This document shows positions 1 to 6,858 of a stretch of 23,445 nt of DNA, piece by piece; within the stretch, counting starts at the first letter, position 1, and each line of letters begins with the position of its first letter. A program made the position numbers and the translations under genes. The notes beneath the pieces are model-generated. The model did not search any database. It was not told the DNA's origin and saw only the letters and a program-made list of their open reading frames with translations. Source of the DNA: Baffinella frigidus (lineage: Eukaryota > Cryptophyceae > Cryptomonadales > Baffinellaceae). Where the stretch lies: the NCBI GenBank assembly GCA_026770585.1, contig MU646471.1:231081-254525 (forward strand), written 5' to 3'.

Positions 1-297
1 GTAGAAGGGATCTGCAGAGAAAGCATTTTTGCTTTCGGATCGCGTTTCGCTCTTGAAGGACACGATTCCTGAATTCGGGAGACACCTCGCTTCGCCTCGC
101 AGGATAGCAAACACTAAACCCCAAGAGAGATTGATAATGTATTGCCGAACAACCAGCGTCAGCGCCGCACATGCTCGACGCGTTGTGCCACTTGCTGTAC
201 CCCGTGTGGGCCGCTCATACGAGCATTTTCCGGATGGATGCTAACTCCACCTCCTACATACTAAACCCTGAGCTCTAAACCCTAAACCCTGGGGCAG

Positions 298-588
298 GGG
301 AGCACCACTTCTACGGGAAGTCCGCCGTGGATTTCTACACCCAGATCAAGACTGTCGTGTCGCGGTGGGATACTCAACCCAAAACCCGAAGCCCGAAACC
401 CGGACACCCCAAAACCCCAACCTTAAACACGAAACACGAAACCCAAAATCCGGAACAAGAAACCCCAAACCCCAAACCCCAAACCCCAAACCCCAAACCC
501 CAAACCCTAAACCCTAAAATCCAAAACCAGGTGGGAACACCGCGACTTCGACTCCGACGCCGGATCAGTCAACTTTAGCGGTCGCTAA
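298..588 (+). CDS. Last two exons of an unidentified plus-strand gene
   Basis: Exon 298-364 follows a GGGCAG acceptor and reads GEHHFYGKSAVDFYTQIKT then VVSR. The intron 365-530 (GTGGGA...ACCAG) consists of CCCTAAA/CCCCAAA heptads. Exon 531-588 completes W and reads EHRDFDSDAGSVNFSGR plus TAA. Phase is kept. The upstream intron also ends in CCCTAAACCC, and its donor may be near 197. I do not recognise the protein. The last codons overlap a short palindrome (573-590) and a repeated GTCAACTTTAGCGG word, so the true C-terminus could differ. Confidence 0.55.
365..530 (+). repeat. Intron filled with CCCTAAA-like heptads
   Basis: Units CCCGAAA, CCCCAAA (about 468-507) and CCCTAAA (508-520) occupy most of the intron. 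The word GGTGGGA occurs at both splice borders (364-370 and 530-536), as if the intron were flanked by a short direct repeat. Confidence 0.8.
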
Positions 589-745
589 AGTGGACCAGTC
601 AACTTTAGCGGGCGCTAGATGCGAGGAGGAGGAGGCTGTGATAGGCCCGCCTCGGGAGAGCTCTTGCGAGGCGGGTCTATCCCGGGCTAGTCCTCACACT
701 AGAACCAAGCAGGAGCCCACACACCATCCGCAGACGCACGCGGAT
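589..745. other. No gene seen; fragment similar to 5917-5960
   Basis: CGAGGCGGGTCTATCCCGGGCTAGTCCTCACA at 655-690 resembles 5917-5955 over about 30 bp, probably part of the same duplication as 1447-1930. GTCAACTTTAGCGG recurs at 598. Nothing coding recognised. Confidence 0.5.
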
Positions 746-752
746 ACATGTC

Positions 753-858
753 TATCCCTTAAGTGGCGAGGGGGTCAAATTTGACCCCCAAGAGGTCCTA
801 GGCAGGTCCTAGGGCCCTGCGGTAGGGCGCATGCGCCTACTGGCCACTTGAGGGATAG
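753..858 (+). mobile_element. MITE family B copy 1 (TATCCCTTAAGTGGC ends)
   Basis: Arms TATCCCTTAAGTGGC and its near-complement (GCCACTTGAGGGATA), 106 bp, non-coding, TA at both ends. Internal hairpin GGGGGTCAAATTTGACCCCC and core CCCTGCGGTAGGGC. Further copies at 5113, 18121 and 20413. Confidence 0.9.
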
Positions 859-865
859 GGGTTAC

Positions 866-973
866 ACCCCCTTAAGTGGAGGAGGGGGTCATATTCGACC
901 CCCTGTCTGCAGGGGGTAGGCCCCTATAGGTCTAGGTAGGAGCATAAGAGGCTACTCGCCATTCACGGGATAG
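866..973 (+). mobile_element. Diverged MITE family B copy 2
   Basis: CCCTTAAGTGG start, internal GGGGGTCATATTCGACCCCC hairpin and CGGGATA end. It lies 8 bp after copy 1 in the same orientation and is more diverged. Confidence 0.7.
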
Positions 974-1153
974 GGGTAACTCGAAAACGGTCACAGACCG
1001 CTCGTAGGCTAATCCTGGGCTGGGGGTAGGCCTAAGGGGTGCCTCGCTCATAAGGAGCCGCACCCCCTCCTTAGGACCACCGTGGGTCCATAGATAGATA
1101 GGCCTACTGGAGGGGCCTGGGGACGGTGTGTGTCCTTAATTTCGAGTAACCAC
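971..1153. mobile_element. Candidate inverted-repeat element containing a one-sided family A fragment
   Basis: GGTAACTCGAAA (975-986) pairs imperfectly with TTTCGAGTAACC (1140-1151). Inside, GGTGCCTCGCTCATAAG at 1039-1055 matches the end of family A, but the opposite arm is absent. Confidence 0.45.
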
Positions 1154-1306
1154 TGTAGGCAAATACCAACAGCATTTGGAGCTATTGAATGGACGAGTGA
1201 ATCGAGATTGAACCGACAGAGGAGGGGGGGGGGCAGATTTGATTTGGTTCTACTCGCTCGTAGGGAGCTGAAATGTATTGGATGCCCGTAAAATCGCGAA
1301 ATCCTG

Positions 1307-1392
1307 ATCTGAACGGAAGCATGGCCTTTCTACAGAACCAGTTCCGGTGTCCGCCTATGTTGGGAGCTCGAAGAACCTAAAGGACCTGAAGG
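1307..1392 (+). repeat. Dispersed ~85-bp element C, copy 1
   Basis: Shares GGAAGCATGGCCTTTCTACA, AGTTCCGGTGTCCGCCTATG and GAACCTAAAGGACCT with seven other places in the window. Found at both ends of a larger inverted element at 16928-17832, so solo copies may be solo ends. Confidence 0.82.
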
Positions 1393-1446
1393 ATCGAGGG
1401 GACTACAGGGACTTGTAGGCGAGCCCTTTACGGAGACCAACATGGT

Positions 1447-1930
1447 CGAGACCTTTATTGAAACCAACATGAGATGAGGCTAGATTGCAGGAAGTGCGAC
1501 GAGAGAGAGATCACGTACGCACACCCTCCACGGCGTCTACGACCAGCTTAGACGAACTGATCAGGCTTCTTCTTCTTCTTCTTCTTCTTCTTCTTCTTCT
1601 TCTTGAATACGATCGGCACAGGTTCTAGGTAGGCCCTTACGCCTTCAGTGGTGTGAGAGCAGATTAGGAGGGGTGGTCGATCGTCTTTTTATTTTATTTT
1701 ATTACTCTCGATACAGCTCTTAATATGCCCTTAAGCCTTGGGTTGTGTTGAGTGAGAGAAGATCAGGAGAGCTGGCCGCAGTCGTGAGCACCTCCTTGAC
1801 CTGCCACGCCATTTGCCCAAAGTCTACATTAGAGTCATGCCGAAAGCCAACGTCAGAGGAGGACTTGCTTCGACTCGACTTGGTATGCCGAAGGCCAACG
1901 CCAAGGGCCACGCCACGTCGCACATCAAAA
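1447..1930 (-). pseudogene. Decayed duplicate of the cyclophilin 3' end
   Basis: 1763-1800 matches exon 10, including its CAG acceptor, but is 4 bp shorter (38 against 42 nt). It therefore frameshifts from VKEVLT into TAASS and the normal stop frame is lost. Similarity extends on both sides: GAGACCTTTATTG and CTCCACGGCGT at 1447-1545 match 5970-6165; the TCTCGATACAG units at 1617-1740 match 6455-6800; GCCAACG words at 1820-1900 match 6870-6930. Confidence 0.8.
1567..1605. repeat. (CTT)n microsatellite
   Basis: About 13 TTC/CTT triplets, just before the decayed cyclophilin 3' units. Confidence 0.92.
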
Positions 1931-2191
1931 TTCACCCCCCCCTCTCGAGACGGCCATGAGCTGGCATCAGACACACGAGCGTCGATTGAAACTCCCTTTA
2001 CTTTTCACACGAGGCCAGAGATGTCAATCCTCTCATCAAGGTTTCAAGCTCTGTGCTCTGGTTTGCCCGCTCACTTCAAGCCCCTCGCCCCCCCCCCCGC
2101 ACCCCGGCTCTCCCTCCAAGGGCAAGGAGCGGAGCGTCGGACATCTTCAGAACTCGGCGCCGTCATCGTCGCCATCGAGCAAAGCGCCGAC

Positions 2192-3154
2192 CTAAGGCGC
2201 TCCCTCCTCATCTGCAAACATGAAGTCGAAGTTCTCCGCGAGAGGCCCGTCGAGGTACTCCATCACCGCCTCGACGCAGGCGGTGAGGGGCGGGCCCGCC
2301 TCGAGCGGCTTCGCGCCGCCCTGTTCCCCGCCGCGCGGCCCCGTCGCCCATGCCGGAGTGCCTGTCGGCAGGCCCTTCGGCATGGGCAGGGGCACCCCAA
2401 CGAAGACGCGGTCCCTTGTCAAGGAGTCGATGCACGGTGGCTCGTCGAGCGGCGCTAAGGTCTTGCGCTGGAACGCCGCCCCGGCATGTCTTGCCTCGCC
2501 GTAGGATCGCGTGTCGAAGGCCATGGAGGCCTGCTGGAGCAGGCCCTGGGGTGCAGCGCTGGATAAACCTGCGCCGAAAGGGTCGGGGACGGTCGAGCGG
2601 GAAGAGTCGTTGGCGGAGAAGGTGAAGCCGAAAGCTGAGGGGTCTCTCCGTGAGATGGACCCATCATGCCAGCCAGGGGAGGTGCAGGACACCGTGACGG
2701 CGTGTGTGGTTTGGTGCCCCTCCGTTGTCTGAAGCGTGGGTGGAACGGGCGGGCAGACGGGCTCCAGCTTTCCGATGGCGTCATCGACGCCGTCAGTCTG
2801 CGAGTCCCCCCGTGCCCCCGTGGCACGGGGGCACGGGACTGCCAGGGGGACCCGGCTTTGTCCCTTCCGGAACGGCCATTGTTCGAGGTCAAAGCTTCGG
2901 CAGTCCTTCTTAAAGGTGGTCGCGCACAGGCCCAGCTCGCGCGCGGCGTCCCTGAGCGGGAGGTGGAAGAGGGCCTGGAGCGCCTTGTAGGTGACGGTGA
3001 CGTGGTGCGTGAGAAGGAGATCTGCATCATCTCCTTCTTTGCGGCGAGGAAAGAATGCGAACGCGCCCCCCCCTCTTTTCGGCATGTCGGCAGTGCCGAG
3101 AAAGAATGAGACTGGCAGCCCAGGGACGGAATTGAGGCCCCTTGCTGACAGCAC
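2192..3154 (-). CDS. RWP-RK domain transcription factor, intronless
   Basis: Single 320-codon frame with TAA. Residues 56-100 form an RWP-RK-type DNA-binding domain: YKALQALFHLPLRDAARELG, then LCATTFKKDCRSFDLEQWPFRK. The namesake motif reads QWPFRK, with Gln for the usual first Arg. RWP-RK proteins are nuclear regulators of nitrogen response and gamete functions in plants and algae, and also occur in other protists. A basic stretch PRRK (37-40) precedes the domain; the C-terminal 200 residues are low-complexity, Pro/Gly/Ser-rich and unrecognised, ending in acidic FADEEGAP. A start at M24 is possible. The region is GC-rich, and the plus strand shows an open frame of similar length that I take as a shadow. 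Confidence 0.8.
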   Translation of the reverse strand: MLSARGLNSVPGLPVSFFLGTADMPKRGGGAFAFFPRRKEGDDADLLLTHHVTVTYKALQALFHLPLRDAARELGLCATTFKKDCRSFDLEQWPFRKGQSRVPLAVPCPRATGARGDSQTDGVDDAIGKLEPVCPPVPPTLQTTEGHQTTHAVTVSCTSPGWHDGSISRRDPSAFGFTFSANDSSRSTVPDPFGAGLSSAAPQGLLQQASMAFDTRSYGEARHAGAAFQRKTLAPLDEPPCIDSLTRDRVFVGVPLPMPKGLPTGTPAWATGPRGGEQGGAKPLEAGPPLTACVEAVMEYLDGPLAENFDFMFADEEGAP

Positions 3155-3860
3155 GTCAAACCCTGGTCAAACCTATTTATGACAGCACGTCAAACCCGGG
3201 TTTTACTGCAATCTGGACAAGTTCTCAGGGATGTAGAAGGACTTAAAAACGCGCCGCGTGACAGGCACGCGGACACGAGCAGAAGTACGAGCTCGTACGC
3301 CCTTGCAAATTCGGGTTACGACCTCTGAAATTGGAAAGTTCTCCTAGAAGGACTTAAACACGCGCCGCCAAAAGGCTACCGGTACGTAGTGCGTACGTAC
3401 GATATGATAATGGTACATACCGATAATAGAACAGCCGGTGATTTATCACCTTGGGGGCAGAGGTGGAAACATGATGCCCTCGCTGGGCGAACTTGGTCCC
3501 ACCGTGATCCGTCCCGCGGTACACATATTCAGACGTCGTGTCCTGAAAGGCAACCAAGCGAGCACGAGCCAATCACACCGTCAGAGATTGCGAATACAAT
3601 AATGTAATGTAACACCGTCATAACAAGCGCCGGTCCGTGCTGGTCCTTTTGAGGGGTGAACGGTGTCCGAACGCCCCCCTAACGTAAAACAGTTTTACCT
3701 GTAGACCGGTACGAAGCTTCTGACCCTCGCTGTTGACGGCCATGTGTACACCATGTAGGGGATGTCAAGGAGCCGAAGGTCAGGCGCTGCGGGTCGTTCT
3801 TGTCTACATATGTTGAGAAAGATGCGGGTGACCTACGAAGGGATGGGCACGAATTGACGG
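3155..3860. other. No gene recognised; short direct repeats
   Basis: GACAGCACGTCAAACCC recurs at 3145 and 3181. GTAGAAGGACTTAAAAACGCGCCGC near 3235 resembles 3345-3367. TACGAGCTCGTA at 3287 is palindromic and half-repeated near 5387. Short open frames here show no recognisable motifs. Confidence 0.5.
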
Positions 3861-4028
3861 GTCAAAATGGGGGCAAAGAACTGCACCTTGAGCTCGAAAT
3901 TGACCCCCACTTCTTTAGGTCGTTTTGAAGCTGAGATCACGCTGAGATCTTTCCCGTTTTCAAAAGTTGAAATAATTAACTTTGGGACGAGCTGCGGCGT
4001 GCCAAAATTTGCTCAAGATCAAGGCGAC

Positions 4029-4270
4029 TTTTTAAGTGAAGGGGTCTTTACCACACAATCCCTGGTGAAATCACAAATTGTGTCAGCACTACATGTGATT
4101 GTAAACGGGAAATGTGTTGTAAAGACCGAATTTGCCCCATTTGCTCATCAAAAGCACTTTTAAGATATAAAATGAATTTTGGTACATATTTTAAAAGTGA
4201 GATTGTTTTTTTGTACCAGGTTTGAATTCAATCGTTTCGTTTTGTGTGGTAAAGACCCCTTCAATTAAAA
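4029..4270. mobile_element. AT-rich inverted-repeat element
   Basis: Arms at about 4030-4058 and 4242-4270 pair over about 27 nt (GTGAAGGGGTCTTTACCACA and complement). The interior is AT-rich, unlike the surroundings. The plus-strand open frame 3867-4163 runs into it and has no recognised domain. Confidence 0.7.
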
Positions 4271-4315
4271 AACACCCGTCAGATTGAGCCATTCCCTTCA
4301 TAGGTGACCTAGGTG

Positions 4316-4450
4316 AGAGGTGACAGGCACCTCCATGAGGTGCTCGAGAGGCGTGATGTCCTTGATCTCCATCGGGATCTGGAATTGTTGAACATGCTGA
4401 GCGTCAGCTCCGTGTTGCACCGCTTGCCAGGGCCCATGGGGTGGATGCAG
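4316..4450 (-). pseudogene. Coding-like segment with a frame change, product unknown
   Basis: On the minus strand, FCIHPMGPGKRCNTELTLSM and FNN read in one frame down to about 4385, then QIPMEIKDITPLEHLMEVP in another. The switch falls in AACAATTCCAGATCCC. Either a one-base indel (decay or sequencing error) or a splice boundary (CAG/ATCCCG) would explain it. I do not recognise the protein. Upstream is a diverged element C copy (4457-4545). Confidence 0.4.
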
Positions 4451-4579
4451 AAGTGCGAAAAATGCTTTCTCTGCAGTCCTTTCTACGGAAGGGCGTGTCG
4501 TTGGGCCATGTTGGGAGAAGTTAAAACCTAAAGGACCTAAAGGCGTGGTCTTGGCGCCCTTGAAGAAAGCTTCCCAGCC

Positions 4580-4757
4580 AGCTACCCGCTTCTGCAAGCG
4601 GGTATCGTGCCAAGCGTGCGGGTCTTCTTGCCCTCGCCCCTGCCGGGGACCAGAAACTTGCCGTCGACCACGACCGACCGGCTCATCCGGTCGGCGAGCT
4701 GCTCTTCATCCTCCAACTCCACATCCTCCCGCAGCTCCTCCTCCGATACTATCAAAC
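4580..4757 (-). CDS. Probable terminal exon of an unknown gene
   Basis: The minus-strand frame reads SEEELREDVELEDEEQLADR then MSRSVVVDGKFLVPGRGEGK and KTRTLG, ending at TAG (4580) after LGTIPACRSG. Composition (acidic run, then a structured-looking segment) is protein-like. A GATAG acceptor is possible near 4756; the frame is closed upstream by TGA. The last codons overlap an 8-nt hairpin (ACCCGCTT...AAGCGGGT), so a donor at GG/GTAGCT is an alternative to the stop. Product unknown. Confidence 0.4.
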
Positions 4758-4809
4758 GTCAAACGTCAAGGTAAAACTTGACGTTTGACTTGATATTGTC
4801 GGAGTTCCC
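4738..4809. repeat. Hairpin with TCAAACGTCAAG arms
   Basis: TCAAACGTCAAG (4759-4770) and CTTGACGTTTGA (4777-4788) pair perfectly across a 6-nt loop. Pairing continues less perfectly to CTCCGA (4741) and TCGGAG (4799). It overlaps the likely splice acceptor of the 4580-4757 exon. Confidence 0.75.
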
Positions 4810-4969
4810 CCGGGGCCGAACTTGACTCAATAAGTGACTCGACCTTGTATCAAGTCAACGAAAAACTTGATAACAGGTCAATTAAATTGACTTGACGGCG
4901 GAGCCCTGGTACCGGGTATCCTACCGATACATGCCGGAGACGTGTCTGTACAGGGGGGGGCTTGATGTG

Positions 4970-5062
4970 ATCCGAATGGAAGCATGGCCTTTCTACAGAA
5001 CAAGTTCCGGTGTCCGCCTATGGTGGGAGTTAAAATACCCTAAAGGACCTAAAGGACCTACC
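4970..5062 (+). repeat. Dispersed element C, copy at 4970
   Basis: GATCCGAATGGAAGCATGG, then AAGTTCCGGTGTCCGCC and CCTAAAGGACCT, as in the other copies. Confidence 0.82.
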
Positions 5063-5080
5063 ATGCGCTCGTACAGGTGG

Positions 5081-5312
5081 AAGTGCTAGCCGCGCCCGGA
5101 GGCGGAAAACCTTATCCCTTAAGTGGCAATGCCGTCAAATTTGACGGCCAAGAGGTCCTAGGCAGGTCCTAGGGCCCTACGGTAGGGCGTATGAGCCTAC
5201 TGGCCACTTAAGGGATAGTGGACGTGACTGTGTGGACGTGATCTGTGTAAAGTCACTCTGATCATCCAACATGGGGTAGTATCCCCCGAGCCTCCGGGCG
5301 CGGCTAGCACTT
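5081..5312. mobile_element. Inverted-repeat element split by a MITE B insertion
   Basis: Arms 5081-5103 and 5290-5312 are perfect 23-nt reverse complements (starting AAGTGCTAGCCGCGCCCGG). Family B copy 3 (5113-5217) lies inside, so the host element was about 127 bp before insertion. Confidence 0.82.
5113..5217 (+). mobile_element. MITE family B copy 3
   Basis: TATCCCTTAAGTGGC ends are perfect. The internal hairpin is GCCGTCAAATTTGACGGC; compared with copy 1, two bases changed on each side of the stem and pairing is kept. Core CCCTACGGTAGGGC. Confidence 0.92.
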
Positions 5313-5581
5313 CACGGATACCGTCCATCTACACGATTTGTACGAAGAATGTTGGCCGGATGATGCCTTGCTCGGATACGAGTCGTACGAGCTCGTAGCG
5401 AGGAGGCAACAGGAGCGGGTGATTTTCAGTCGTGTACAAGTTGTGGGGGCTGAAACTCTATCTGATATGTACACACGTCCCCATGAGTCATGCATGACCT
5501 GCTGTTTGTACCGGTATCAACACGTGAAGAAGAAGAAAGAGGTGTCAACGAGTGAACAAAAAAAAGAGGTGTTGTGAAATA

Positions 5582-5703
5582 CAGGGGTACGTACCTCGCT
5601 CATAAGAAACCGCCTCCCCCTAGGACCCTACAGTAGGACCATGCCTAGGGTCCTAGGGGGGTCCTGGGGGGGGGGGCGGTTTCTTATGAGCGAGGTACCC
5701 CTG
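5582..5703. mobile_element. MITE family A copy 1 (CAGGGGTACCTCGCTC ends)
   Basis: About 35-nt arms: CAGGGGTAC, CTCGCTCATAAGAAACCGCC and complement. TA on both sides. Core CCCTACAGTAGG. The left arm has an extra GTAC. No coding capacity. TA flanks suggest mobilisation by a Tc1/mariner-type transposase, which is not present here. Confidence 0.92.
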
Positions 5704-5970
5704 TAGTTGTCAGCACTGCGTCGCGATTTTGTTTCTTTGCAGGCGCAATCCGCTGAGAGACGCAGGGCAGGGGTTTCTTAGGGGTCCTTCAAGCGACGGA
5801 CTGCAGGGATTCCTTCTGAGCTTATTTCAGGAACCTTGCAGCAGCGTTCCGTCAAGTTCCTGAGAAGGCCCTTCGCAACCCCTTCGCCCTCTTCAGTCAA
5901 TGGCTCCAACGTCTGCCGAGGCGGGCCTATTCCTGGACAGTCCTCACAGGATGAATCTACTGGACTGGAT
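5704..5970. other. No gene recognised
   Basis: Between MITE A copy 1 and the GA tract. Only the 5917-5955 fragment similar to 655-690 stands out; minus-strand frames here lack recognisable motifs. Confidence 0.4.
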
Positions 5971-6015
5971 TTAGGCGAGACCTTTATTGAGTCCACCACC
6001 GTGGCCAGGTTACAG

Positions 6016-6020
<5 letters not shown>

Positions 6021-6065
<45 letters not shown>

Positions 6066-6086
6066 GGAGGGAGGGAGGGAGGGGGG

Positions 6087-6130
<44 letters not shown>

Positions 6131-6147
6131 AAGAGAGAGAAGAGAGA
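6021..6147. repeat. GA-rich microsatellite
   Basis: (GA)n with GGGA and GAAA interruptions. The paralogous site at 1501-1511 has only a few GA units, so this tract expanded after the duplication. Arg/Glu and Ser/Leu frames through it are not credible proteins. Confidence 0.93.
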
Positions 6148-6325
6148 CACAACCTCCACGGCGTATAATTCGGCGTGTTCGACTCTGGAATGAGACCTTC
6201 ATTACTACCAACACGGCCTGGCACCATGGATGCACCCCCACCGAGGACCCACCGAGGCGGTGTCTGAGCAGGACTAAGACAGAGGTCATGCGCACTCCAA
6301 AGGCACCCTTGAAAGGCACCGTTTA

Positions 6326-6441
6326 CAGGGGTACCTCGCCCATAAGAAAACGCCCCCCGCCAAGGACTATCGTAGGGCCCTAGGCATAGGCCTACTGTAG
6401 GCTCCTGGGGGGGGGCATTTTTTATGAGCGAGGTACCCTTG
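6326..6441. mobile_element. MITE family A copy 2
   Basis: CAGGGGTACCTCGCCCATAA start, ATGAGCGAGGTACCCTTG end, TA flanks, core CCTACTGTAGG. It interrupts the duplicated segment that the 1447-1805 copy has without it, so it inserted after that duplication. Confidence 0.9.
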
Positions 6442-6454
6442 TAGAGTGGCCTGC

Positions 6455-6850
6455 GACCAGATCTTCTTCCTCTTCTTTCTTACTCTCGATACAGGTCCTA
6501 GGTAGGCCCTTGCGCCTTGAGTGGTCTGCGAGCAGATTAGGAGAGCTGACCGCCCTGGTTCTGCTTGATCTTCTCTTCATCTTTATTACTCTCGATACAG
6601 GTCCTAAGTAGGCCCTTGAGTTGAGTGATGCAAAAGTCTAGGAGCCGTAAGTGAACGTGTTCTGCTTGATTAGGCGAGCAGATTAGGAGAGCTGGCCGAT
6701 CTTCTTCTTCTTTATTACTCTCGATACAGGTCCGCGATAGGCCCTTGAGCCTTGAGTTGAGTGAAAGTCTATGAGCCTTAAGTGAACGTGTTCTGCCTGA
6801 GTTGAGTGAGAGCAGATTAGGAGAGCTGGCCGCAGTCCGCGATGAGCACC
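6455..6850 (-). repeat. Tandem repeats of the cyclophilin 3' end and downstream sequence
   Basis: Three units of about 110-120 bp carry TCTCGATACAGGTCC, TAGGCCCTTG, GCAGATTAGGAGAGCTG and TCTTCTTC in the same order. The GCAGATTAGGAGAGCTG word is the reverse complement of the exon 10 stop region, so each unit carries the last codons and stop. Only the unit at 6817-6858 has the whole exon. Confidence 0.8.
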
Positions 6851-6858
6851 TCCTTGAT
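6817..6858 (-). CDS. Cyclophilin exon 10: [13 protein letters not shown] and stop
   Basis: Acceptor GTTGCAG, then 13 codons and TAA. IADCGQL is the standard C-terminal strand of cyclophilins. Its 3' end (GQLS, stop and following bases) is repeated downstream at about 6682-6698 and 6537-6551, and a frameshifted copy of the exon lies at 1763-1800. Confidence 0.94.
   Translation of the reverse strand: MKEVLIADCGQLS

Noticed and set aside
1745-2458. 237-codon plus-strand open frame
   Set aside because: It runs across the decayed cyclophilin 3' copy and antisense to the RWP-RK gene; no domain, low-complexity Arg/Ala/Pro composition.
2455-3159. 234-codon minus-strand frame overlapping the RWP-RK gene
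   Set aside because: Shadow frame: the RWP-RK domain is in the other frame, and this one is Ser/Pro/Arg-rich without motifs.
3867-4163. 98-codon plus-strand frame
   Set aside because: It runs into an AT-rich inverted-repeat element and shows no motif; not supported as a gene.
5778-6319. Arg/Glu- and Ser/Leu-rich open frames
   Set aside because: Translations of the GA microsatellite.
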